NCBI GenBank assembly: GCA_009703635.1
Contig: WLFS01000037.1
Span: 1-5,707 of the forward strand
Reading direction: 5' to 3'
DNA: 5,707 bases
From: Actinomycetota bacterium
GTDB taxonomy: Bacteria > Actinomycetota > Actinomycetes > Actinomycetales > Microbacteriaceae
Shown here in pieces: positions 1 through 5,707 of this stretch; the first letter of the stretch is position 1, and every line of letters begins with the position of its first letter. Made by a program: the position numbers and the translations under genes. The notes under the pieces are model-generated. The model saw nothing but the letters and a program-made list of their open reading frames with translations, was not told the DNA's origin and ran no database searches.

Positions 1-224
1 CGATCGTGACTAGCGGCAAAAGCGAATGCCTCATTCTTTAGTGGCATAGTCACGGATACACCGCTTAGATCGGATGAACTTAGAAAGTTTCCTAGTCCCC
101 CGGCAGGAACTTCATTCTTCCCATAGACAAAACCAAGCCCGAGGTGTTTATAGGCAGCCGTGTGCAAAACGGGCGACAAGGAGTGCTCAATTGGCGAGCC
201 GACAACGGAAAAACTAGTTTTCAT
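1..224 (-). CDS. aroE: Shikimate dehydrogenase, N-terminal part (cut by the window edge)
   Basis: Shikimate dehydrogenase makes shikimate from 3-dehydroshikimate with NADPH in the cytosolic pathway to chorismate. Only the first 74 codons are present; the gene runs off the left edge. I translated it by hand because it is too short and partial to stand out as an ORF. It begins MKTSFSVVGSPIEHSLSP, the family's substrate-binding N-terminus, with S15 and S17 in the positions of the shikimate-contacting serines. HTAAY follows at 21-25. GVSVTMPLK at 55-63 carries the substrate-binding Thr59 and the catalytic Lys63. The asparagine usual in the NVT form of this motif is serine here, which I recall as common in actinobacteria. 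The ATG lies inside the end of mltG (11-nt overlap), with a weak AGGT just upstream, so coupled translation is likely. NADPH-binding half not visible. Confidence 0.93.
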   Translation of the reverse strand, partial: MKTSFSVVGSPIEHSLSPVLHTAAYKHLGLGFVYGKNEVPAGGLGNFLSSSDLSGVSVTMPLKNEAFAFAASHD

Positions 225-1281
225 ACCAACCTGGATTCTCTTTTTCCCATTTGCGCAGCAAGACAACATAACTCTCATGCTCGGCAAGCGTCCTAGAGAA
301 CTTTGTCTCGCCGGATTCAAGGTTTATTGTTACGAAGAACAACCAATCACCTTCGGCTGGTGTAAGAGTGGCCTCTAGGGCAAGAGCCCCTGGTGATGCA
401 ATTGGGCCAGGAGGTAGTCCCTTTATTAGGTATGTGTTGTATCCATGCTTTAACTGTTCCGCCTTGGAAACCTCCGACATGTCTTTACCGCTATAGCTGT
501 AACTAATTGTCGGGTCTGTTTCTAGCCGCATATCGATTTCGAGTCGATTAGCAAACACGCGAGAAACTTTGAAGAAATCTGGTTCAAGTTTGGCCTCGCG
601 CTGAACAATCGACGCCAATGTCACGACCGAATGCCAATCCTTTTCGGCCACTCCAAGGCGTTTGAGCTCCTCCTTCATGCGCGAAACCATTGATTTGAGG
701 ATGTCGGTTGCACTGGCTTCAGTGTCGAAACTATAGGTAGCTGGAAACAGATATCCTTCGATCGTTAGTGCTTCGGATGGGATACCAAAGCTAGCTAAGT
801 CTTTTGCAACCGATCGAAACTCATCAGCTGGAATACCTGAGATATTTGCCAGTTCGTCAAAGATCTGCACCGCTCGATAGCCCTCTGGGATAGTCACTTT
901 GTAGGTCATGGCATTAGAAGCATTAGAAAGAACGCTTAGGGCAGCTTCATTGCTCATCTCGAAACGCATCATGAAGCTACCGGGATAGAAGACTGCGTTG
1001 TTCTCAATAAGGTGTCTATAGAAGCTGTCAAAGTCTCTGATTACTCCCGCATCAAGAAGTTTCTGAGTGATGATTAATCCATCCTCGCCAGCTTCGATGC
1101 GGACAACAACTTCACCTTCTCCGGGGCCTTCAAAATCCAGAGTCGTGAGCTTTAGGTACTGGGCTCTAAGCGTGTCGTAGTTCAATGCGACAACGGTTGC
1201 GCCAACCAAACCAACACTTAGGACTAATGCCGAAAGAGTGAAAAAGAGTCTTCGCTTTCTTGGAATGTATGCCCTAGTCAT
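214..1281 (-). CDS. mltG: Endolytic murein transglycosylase MltG (YceG family)
   Basis: MltG is a membrane-anchored lytic transglycosylase that cuts nascent glycan strands outside the cytoplasmic membrane and is thought to end their elongation. The 355-residue protein has a short basic cytosolic N-terminus (RKRR at 8-11) and one membrane segment at about 12-33. A LysM-like region follows at about 57-107, then the YceG catalytic domain. Signatures are IEGYLFPATYSF at 174-185, LASIVQREA at 222-230 with Glu229 as the expected catalytic acid, and YNTYLIKGLPPGPIASPG at 281-298. The length is near that of E. coli MltG, without the long cytosolic extension found in some actinobacteria. The ATG overlaps the end of ruvX by 8 nt and is preceded by GGGGGA at 4 nt spacing. 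The stop lies inside the start of aroE. Confidence 0.96.
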   Translation of the reverse strand: MTRAYIPRKRRLFFTLSALVLSVGLVGATVVALNYDTLRAQYLKLTTLDFEGPGEGEVVVRIEAGEDGLIITQKLLDAGVIRDFDSFYRHLIENNAVFYPGSFMMRFEMSNEAALSVLSNASNAMTYKVTIPEGYRAVQIFDELANISGIPADEFRSVAKDLASFGIPSEALTIEGYLFPATYSFDTEASATDILKSMVSRMKEELKRLGVAEKDWHSVVTLASIVQREAKLEPDFFKVSRVFANRLEIDMRLETDPTISYSYSGKDMSEVSKAEQLKHGYNTYLIKGLPPGPIASPGALALEATLTPAEGDWLFFVTINLESGETKFSRTLAEHESYVVLLRKWEKENPGWYEN

Positions 1282-1741
1282 GCAATCCCCCAGCTCGCGA
1301 ACCAGCAGGTTTGCCGGACTGTTTAGTCATGTTCAACGCTTGCTCCAATATCTCAACTGCGCTTGCACTGTCTATCAAGCCCTTGGCGGCTTTAGCATTC
1401 AAGCCGTTGAGTCGAAGCTTGGAGGATGCGGTCACAGTTGTAAGTCTCTCATCCACTAATCGAACAGGCACGGAAGTCAGTTCCGCTAGTTGGTTGGCGA
1501 ATTGCCTCGCATCCTTTGTTGATTCGGTTTCTGAACCGGAGAGTGAAAGCGGATCTCCAATAAAGACTTCAACAACACCATTGTCGGCAATCAAGCTGAG
1601 AATCTCCTGGAGCGTTTCACCTAAAAGCTTCGATCGGATTAGCGCTGGCAGTGGAGTCGAAAGAATGGAGTCCGGGTCGCTAACTGCTAACCCGATTCGC
1701 ACTGTCCCAACATCAATGGCTAGGCGAGAACCTCTAACCAT
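1274..1741 (-). CDS. ruvX: RuvX/YqgF family RNase H-fold nuclease (putative Holliday junction resolvase)
   Basis: This is a cytosolic RNase H-fold protein of the YqgF family, linked to pre-16S rRNA 5'-end maturation in E. coli and to Holliday-junction resolution by fold and by work on the mycobacterial homologue. The 155 residues are a usual family length. IDVGTVRIGLAVSD at 9-22 carries the first catalytic Asp10. IGDPLSLSG at 61-69 matches the IVGLPLNMDG strand, with Asp in place of the usual Leu. DERLTT at 97-102 and IDSASAVEIL at 123-132, with Asp124, complete the active site. A short Gly/Ala/Lys-rich tail (137-155) looks disordered. The ATG follows the alaS stop with no gap, and no clear Shine-Dalgarno sequence precedes it, so translation probably depends on ribosomes finishing alaS. 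Its end overlaps mltG. Confidence 0.94.
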   Translation of the reverse strand: MVRGSRLAIDVGTVRIGLAVSDPDSILSTPLPALIRSKLLGETLQEILSLIADNGVVEVFIGDPLSLSGSETESTKDARQFANQLAELTSVPVRLVDERLTTVTASSKLRLNGLNAKAAKGLIDSASAVEILEQALNMTKQSGKPAGSRAGGLHD

Positions 1742-4399
1742 TTAGTTTTTGATGGAATTCTCAATTGCAGCAAAAGCGTCAGCAAGCTTGTTTACCTCTG
1801 GACCGCCACCTTGCGCGATGTCATCTTTGCCACCACCACCGCCACCTAGAATCGCTGAGGCCACTTTTACAAGATTGCCGCTGCTGATTCCAGCCTCGCG
1901 CGCCTTCTTGGTAGTTGCAACGATCAGAATGATCTTGTCTCCCGAAATACCAGCAATTGCAGCAACGGCGGAGTCGGATTCCAGCTTGTCCCTCAGCGCT
2001 GAAGCAAGTTCTCTAACCTGGTCAGCTGATTCAACTGCTCCGATGTTTTCAAGTACTACTTTTGATCCACCAATTTGCTTGGCAGATTGGGCAAGCTCCG
2101 GAAGTTTGTTCTTTAGTTGTTCCATCGAAAGTGAAGCCAATTTGCGCTGCGCAGCGCGAAGTTCGTCCACTGTGGTTTGAATCTTCTCGGCCAGCTGTTC
2201 CCGAGGCACTTTCAACGATTCAGTCAAGGACGCCACAAGTGCGCGCTCGGCAGCAAGCGCTTGAAAAGCTTCGAAGCCAACATATGCTTCTAATCTTCGA
2301 GAGCCGGAGCCTACAGAAGCTTCACCAATGATGGAAACTAAGCCAACTTGTGAGCTTCTAGAAACGTGTGTTCCACCACAAAGCTCTCTTGACCAGGGTC
2401 CGCCAATTTGAATAACTCGAACACTCTCATCGTAGGTTTCACTAAATAGAGCTACTGCTCCGAAATCTTTTGCCTCTTTCACGCTCATAAACTGAGCGCT
2501 AACGGCAAGATCTTGGCGAATAGCTAGGTTCGTCACTTCTTCGATTTCTGTTCTTGTCGCCTGAGACAAAGCCTCACTCCAAGAAAAATCCAAACGCATG
2601 TAGCCAGGTTTGTTGTAAGAGCCTGATTGCAAAGCTTGTGGACCAAGGACTTGGCGAAGCGCTGCGTGAACAACGTGGGTGGCGGAGTGTGCCTGAGCTG
2701 CACCTAGTCTCCACTCGGGAGAAACCTCGGTTGAGACTTTTGAGCCGACTGCGACCGAGCCACGCTTAACAACAACGGAGTGTGAAACAAGGCCTTTGAC
2801 AGGCTTTTGCACATCAAGAACTTCGAGTGATAAGCCATCTCCGTTGATGAAGCCCGAATCACTATCCTGCCCACCGGACTCAGCATAGAAACTTGTCTCA
2901 TCCAGCAATACCTCAGCGACATCGCCTTCTTTGAGCTCTTTGACAACCTTGCCGTCGCGAATAAGTCCAATGACCTTTGCTCCTGACACAAGTTCTTCGT
3001 AACCTGTGAACTTTGTAATCCCATGAGAGCGGAACTCACCATAGACCGAGAGATCAGCATTGGTAGATCTTTTCTGCTTCGCATCGTCTTTGGCTCGCTG
3101 ACGTTGAACATTCATCAGTGAAGTGAATTTGTCTCTATCAATTTCCAAGCCAGCTTCTTGAGCAATTTCGAAGGTTAGATCAACAGGAAATCCATAAGTA
3201 TCGTGCAGTAAGAACACGCTGTCCCCCGTAAGGGCTGAAGCCTTAGAGGATTTGGCTTTGGCTATCTCCTCATCGAGAACCAAAAGACCGGAGTTTAGGG
3301 TCCGAAGAAAAGCTTCTTCTTCGTTTACAGCCGTTCGCAAAATTCGCTCGAAATCTGTTTCCAGCTCGGGGTAGCTTGCTTTCATGGCATTTTTCGAAGC
3401 GGTAAACAGCTCTTTGAAAACTGGGGTCTCTACGCCCAGTAATCGCATGGCTCGAACAGCTCTTCTCAAAAGTCGCCTCACCACGTAGCCGCGAGCATCG
3501 TTGGCAGGTGTGACGCCATCGCCTATCAGCATCAATGCTGAACGAACGTGATCAGCCACAACACGAAGGCGAACATCATCATCTGAATCAGCGCCGTAGG
3601 TCTTCCCCGAAAGCTTTGCAGCAAGGTCTAGTACTGGTCGCACTTCATCAATCTCGTACAAGTTGTCAACGCCCTGCATCAGGAATGCAACACGCTCAAG
3701 TCCCATGCCTGTGTCAATGTTCTTTGAAGGCAGCTCACCCAGAATTTCAAAGCTGTCTTTGCCGGTTCCCTGTCCACGCTCAAACTGCATGAACACCAGG
3801 TTCCAAATCTCGATGTATCGGTTCTCGTCGGCTTCAGGGCCACCTTCTGAACCGTAGGCCGGGCCGCGATCGTAGTAGATCTCTGAGCAAGGACCTGCAG
3901 GTCCCGGCTGACCAGTTGACCAGTAGTTATCTTTCATGCCACGCTTTTGAATACGCTCGATCGGAACATTTGCGACATCGCGCCAAATCTTGATTGATTC
4001 GTCATCGTCCTGGTAAACAGTCACCCACAGCAACTCGGGATCTAGCTCTAGTCCACCCTTGGCCTTGCTAGATGTTAGAAACTCCCACGCGTAGGCGATT
4101 GCTTCTTTCTTGAAGTAATCGCCGAATGAGAAATTGCCATTCATCTGGAAGAAGGTTCCGTGACGGGTGGTCTTGCCTACTTCTTCAATGTCCAGCGTGC
4201 GAACACATTTTTGAACACTGGTTGCTCTCTTGTAGGGAGCTGGCACGAGACCGGTCATGTAGGGAATGAAAGGAACCATTCCTGCCACAGTAAACATCAA
4301 GGTTGGATCTTCAGAGATTAGAGACGCAGAGGGCACAATCTCGTGATCCTTGCTGGCGAAATAGTCGAGCCAGCGCCGACGTATCTCGGCGGTCTTCAA
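1742..4399 (-). CDS. alaS: Alanyl-tRNA synthetase
   Basis: Class II synthetase that charges tRNA-Ala and clears mischarged Ser/Gly-tRNA-Ala in the cytosol. The 885 residues match full-length bacterial enzymes (E. coli 876). Aminoacylation domain: TTRHGTFFQMNGNFSFGDYF at 77-96 (motif 2 region), AGPCSEIYYDRG at 168-179 and GMGLERVA at 231-238 (motif 3). Editing domain: HSATHVVHAAL with His571 and His575, Gln591 where E. coli has Gln584, and CGGTH with Cys674 and His678, so the metal-binding editing site is intact. The C-terminal DHHA1/C-Ala region ends with the glycine-rich loop GGGGGGKDDIAQGGG at 852-866, where many bacteria have RPD instead of KDD. The start is TTG: it gives MKTAEIRRRW, matching the family N-terminus, and has AAGGG 6 nt upstream. 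Translational coupling to the preceding small gene is likely. Confidence 0.98.
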   Translation of the reverse strand: MKTAEIRRRWLDYFASKDHEIVPSASLISEDPTLMFTVAGMVPFIPYMTGLVPAPYKRATSVQKCVRTLDIEEVGKTTRHGTFFQMNGNFSFGDYFKKEAIAYAWEFLTSSKAKGGLELDPELLWVTVYQDDDESIKIWRDVANVPIERIQKRGMKDNYWSTGQPGPAGPCSEIYYDRGPAYGSEGGPEADENRYIEIWNLVFMQFERGQGTGKDSFEILGELPSKNIDTGMGLERVAFLMQGVDNLYEIDEVRPVLDLAAKLSGKTYGADSDDDVRLRVVADHVRSALMLIGDGVTPANDARGYVVRRLLRRAVRAMRLLGVETPVFKELFTASKNAMKASYPELETDFERILRTAVNEEEAFLRTLNSGLLVLDEEIAKAKSSKASALTGDSVFLLHDTYGFPVDLTFEIAQEAGLEIDRDKFTSLMNVQRQRAKDDAKQKRSTNADLSVYGEFRSHGITKFTGYEELVSGAKVIGLIRDGKVVKELKEGDVAEVLLDETSFYAESGGQDSDSGFINGDGLSLEVLDVQKPVKGLVSHSVVVKRGSVAVGSKVSTEVSPEWRLGAAQAHSATHVVHAALRQVLGPQALQSGSYNKPGYMRLDFSWSEALSQATRTEIEEVTNLAIRQDLAVSAQFMSVKEAKDFGAVALFSETYDESVRVIQIGGPWSRELCGGTHVSRSSQVGLVSIIGEASVGSGSRRLEAYVGFEAFQALAAERALVASLTESLKVPREQLAEKIQTTVDELRAAQRKLASLSMEQLKNKLPELAQSAKQIGGSKVVLENIGAVESADQVRELASALRDKLESDSAVAAIAGISGDKIILIVATTKKAREAGISSGNLVKVASAILGGGGGGKDDIAQGGGPEVNKLADAFAAIENSIKN

Positions 4400-4405
4400 T
4401 TTAAA

Positions 4406-4410
4406 CCCTT
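4406..4410 (-). promoter_or_regulatory. alaS ribosome-binding site overlapping the upstream stop codon
   Basis: The minus strand reads TAAGGGTTTAAATTG. The TAA stop of the small membrane protein (4411-4409) supplies the AA of an AAGGG Shine-Dalgarno site, placed 6 nt before the TTG start of alaS. This supports the TTG as the true start and suggests coupled termination and re-initiation. Confidence 0.7.
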
Positions 4411-4681
4411 ACTTACCAGCAGGCTTGGATTTTGGTCCGGTCTTCTTTGAAGCAGCGGACTTAGATCTAGCAGCGGTGGTCTTTGCAGCTGCCGGCTTGC
4501 GTTTCGGCTTGGAAAGTTCCGCCTCACGCTCCTGGAATCCCTCAAGTACTGCATCGCGAAACTCAGAAACAGAAGCCTTGGCTTCCTCGTAGGCCTTACG
4601 AGCAGCAGGGTTCTCTTCAATCTGTCGCGCAGCAACAGCACCAATAGCTATGCCTGCAATGAACCAAACTAGTTTCTTCAT
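4409..4681 (-). CDS. Small membrane-anchored protein with lysine-rich C-terminal tail (DUF6167-like)
   Basis: The function of this 90-residue protein is unknown. It opens with MKK and one short hydrophobic segment at about 4-18, rich in Ala/Ile/Gly and likely a membrane anchor. An amphipathic, charged helical stretch follows at about 20-56, ending QEREAEL. The tail at 57-90 is low in complexity, made of Lys, Ala, Pro and Ser, with 12 basic and no acidic residues, recalling histone H1-like tails. The anchor plus the QREAEL-like ending resembles, from memory, actinobacterial DUF6167 proteins that sit in the same place upstream of alaS; I hold that assignment at about even odds. The ATG lies 4 nt after the upstream stop, where the AAGAAG lysine codons of the previous gene form a weak purine-rich ribosome site. 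Its own stop forms part of the alaS ribosome site. The gene itself is well supported by context. Confidence 0.8.
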   Translation of the reverse strand: MKKLVWFIAGIAIGAVAARQIEENPAARKAYEEAKASVSEFRDAVLEGFQEREAELSKPKRKPAAAKTTAARSKSAASKKTGPKSKPAGK

Positions 4682-4685
4682 ATCT

Positions 4686-5036
4686 CTACTTCTTCTTCTT
4701 TCCGAGTAGGTTGCTTAATACTCCACCGTATCCAGCAAGCTTGGCAAGAGTTCCGCCCACGGAAGCAGTAAAGGCACTTACTAGAGATGACAGGTTTGTT
4801 GTGACTGATGAGACATCTGTAGTGATCGAATCAATCTTCTTGAGCTGACGGTTAGTCTCTTCGAGGGTGACGGTGAGCTCTGATACCAGTGGTGTTAGCT
4901 CTTCAGTCATGAGAGAAACTGAGTCTGCACTTTTGTCGAGAAGTTTTCCGAGCTTCAGAATAGGAACTGCAAGGAAGAGCACCAGCAAGACGAATCCACC
5001 CGCAGCAATTAAGCTAGCGATTTCAGATCCTGACAT
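4686..5036 (-). CDS. DUF948-family membrane/coiled-coil protein
   Basis: The 116-residue protein has one N-terminal membrane segment at about 7-29 (hydrophobic, rich in Leu, Val, Ala and Gly). A long Ser/Thr/Leu/Val-rich helix follows at about 32-100, with heptad-like spacing such as LTPLVSELTVTLEETNRQL at 47-65. It ends in a basic GKKKK tail. This layout is that of DUF948 proteins, whose biochemical role is not established; membrane-bound oligomerisation through the helix is inference. The start is clear: ATG preceded by a near-ideal AAGGAGG. It follows rpsD by 27 nt with no terminator between, and its stop is 4 nt before the next small membrane protein. The adjacency suggests that the two small proteins work together, perhaps at the envelope. 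Confidence 0.87.
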   Translation of the reverse strand: MSGSEIASLIAAGGFVLLVLFLAVPILKLGKLLDKSADSVSLMTEELTPLVSELTVTLEETNRQLKKIDSITTDVSSVTTNLSSLVSAFTASVGGTLAKLAGYGGVLSNLLGKKKK

Positions 5037-5041
5037 GGTGC

Positions 5042-5048
5042 CCTCCTT
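5042..5048 (-). promoter_or_regulatory. Strong Shine-Dalgarno site of the DUF948 gene
   Basis: The minus strand reads AAGGAGG, then GCACC, then the ATG at 5036, a 5-nt spacing. It is the strongest ribosome site in the window and lies in the 27-nt gap after rpsD. It fixes the start of the DUF948 gene and suggests that this gene recruits ribosomes on its own, unlike the coupled genes downstream. Confidence 0.85.
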
Positions 5049-5063
5049 GTCTAATTCTTGCCT

Positions 5064-5693
5064 TTATCGAGCGGCGTAGTACTCAACCACAAGCTGAACT
5101 TCACAAGTGACTGGGACTTCGGCTCGAAGTGGACGGCGCTCTAGAGTGACGTGAAGCTTCTCTAGCTCAACGCTCAAGTAGCCAGGAAGCGGAGGGAGCA
5201 CGTCAACGTGTCCACCAGCTGCTGCTACCTGGAACGGCTCAGTCTTCTCGCTCTTCGCGTGCACGTGAACCAGCTGACCTGGCTTTACTCGGAACGAAGG
5301 ACGGTCCACTCGCTGTCCATCAACCAAAATGTGACGGTGAACAACTAGCTGACGGGACTGTGCGATTGTGCGAGCAAATCCAGCACGCAAGATGATTGCG
5401 TCAAGACGCATCTCTAGAAGCTCTACTAGGTTCTCACCTGTTAGACCAGGTGCGCGTTTTGCTTCTTCGAAGGTCTTCTTTAGCTGTGCTTCGCGAATTC
5501 CGTACTGCGCCCTTAGACGCTGCTTCTCACGAAGACGAACGGCGAAGTCGCTGTCTGCCTTGCGCTTGGTGCGACCGTGCTCACCTGGAGCATAGGGGCG
5601 CTTTTCTAAATACTTGGCTGCTTTTGGGGTTAGTGCGATCCCGAGTGCGCGTGACAGACGGGTCTTACTGCGAGTACGCGATGTCTTAGACAC
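5064..5693 (-). CDS. rpsD: 30S ribosomal protein S4, zinc-free form
   Basis: S4 is a primary 16S rRNA-binding protein that nucleates 30S assembly on the 5' domain; in several bacteria it also represses its own mRNA. The 209 residues fit the family. The basic N-terminus is followed by KRPYAPGEHGRTKRK at 31-45 and RLREKQRLRAQYGIRE at 53-68. The S4 RNA-binding domain spans about 95-155 (MRLDAIILRAGFARTIAQSRQ onward; VDGQRVDRPSFRVKPGQ at 124-140). The ending is VTCEVQLVVEYYAAR. The only cysteine is Cys197, so the N-terminal zinc knuckle of Cys-containing S4 proteins is absent. The start is GTG, giving MSKTSRTRSK, with AAGGA 4 nt upstream. Only 14 nt of leader are in the window, so any promoter or autoregulatory structure lies outside. 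It is the first gene visible in the run. Confidence 0.97.
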   Translation of the reverse strand: MSKTSRTRSKTRLSRALGIALTPKAAKYLEKRPYAPGEHGRTKRKADSDFAVRLREKQRLRAQYGIREAQLKKTFEEAKRAPGLTGENLVELLEMRLDAIILRAGFARTIAQSRQLVVHRHILVDGQRVDRPSFRVKPGQLVHVHAKSEKTEPFQVAAAGGHVDVLPPLPGYLSVELEKLHVTLERRPLRAEVPVTCEVQLVVEYYAAR

Positions 5694-5697
5694 TGCT

Positions 5698-5702
5698 TCC
5701 TT
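5698..5702 (-). promoter_or_regulatory. rpsD ribosome-binding site
   Basis: The minus strand reads GAAAGGAAGCA directly before the GTG at 5693. The AAGGA core at 4 nt spacing supports GTG as the rpsD start. The rest of the leader is cut off by the window edge. Confidence 0.65.
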
Positions 5703-5707
5703 TCAAG

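Noticed and set aside
160..378. 72-codon plus-strand open frame over the mltG/aroE junction
   Set aside because: It is antisense to two well-supported genes, has no family resemblance and no strong ribosome site.
1311..1745. 144-codon plus-strand open frame opposite ruvX
   Set aside because: It lies wholly antisense to a well-supported RuvX gene; its product is Ser/Thr/Leu-rich with no recognisable motif, as expected for a reverse-strand shadow.
1749..2180. 143-codon plus-strand open frame opposite the 3' end of alaS
   Set aside because: The product is low in complexity (a PPPPPP run and Ser/Ala-rich stretches) and mirrors the glycine-rich alaS end; it is a shadow of alaS.
2704..3111. 135-codon minus-strand frame inside alaS
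   Set aside because: It is an alternative frame inside an intact alaS editing-domain region, with no motif and no independent start context.
4396..4644. 82-codon minus-strand frame overlapping the small membrane protein, Arg/Leu-rich
   Set aside because: It is a frame-shifted reading of the 4409-4681 gene; the latter has a sensible anchor, helix and tail and tight spacing to both neighbours.
5037..5063. Possible terminator or promoter between rpsD and the DUF948 gene
   Set aside because: The 27-nt gap holds a Shine-Dalgarno site but no inverted repeat with a T-run and has no room for a -35/-10 pair, so read-through is the simplest reading.
1..5707. A novel defence, mobile or CRISPR-like system
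   Set aside because: Every stretch is explained by a conserved housekeeping gene run; there are no spaced direct repeats, transposase, integrase, toxin-antitoxin pair or abrupt composition change.

Overview
This window looks like chromosomal DNA from an actinobacterium, most likely Microbacteriaceae. Two things point there. The S4 protein is of the zinc-free type I associate with that family: its N-terminus begins SKTSRTRSKTRLSRALGI, its C-terminus ends VEYYAAR, and its only cysteine is near the C-terminus. The gene order also matches an actinobacterial arrangement. By eye the base composition is close to half G+C, low for the family, which would fit a small-genome planktonic (Luna-type) lineage. 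That placement is inference from memory, not a search.

All genes lie on the minus strand and read from high to low coordinates: rpsD (5693-5064), a DUF948-like membrane/coiled-coil protein (5036-4686), a small membrane protein with a lysine-rich tail (4681-4409), alaS (4399-1742), ruvX (1741-1274), mltG (1281-214) and the 5' part of aroE (224 to beyond base 1). Junctions are very tight: 27, 4, 9 and 0 nt gaps, then 8 and 11 nt overlaps. No intergenic terminator or promoter is visible, so the seven genes read as one co-transcribed, translationally coupled run. No stretch over 300 bases lacks a gene. The promoter must lie beyond the right edge, because rpsD starts only 14 nt from it.

Functionally the run joins translation (ribosomal protein S4, alanyl-tRNA synthetase), RNA/DNA nuclease maintenance (RuvX/YqgF), cell-envelope work (MltG, plus two small membrane-anchored proteins of unclear role) and entry into aromatic amino-acid synthesis (shikimate dehydrogenase). 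I see no mobile element, CRISPR array, RNA gene, repeat family or broken gene. This is a conserved housekeeping region. The least explained parts are the two small membrane proteins between rpsD and alaS and the way ribosomes are handed on at the gene junctions.
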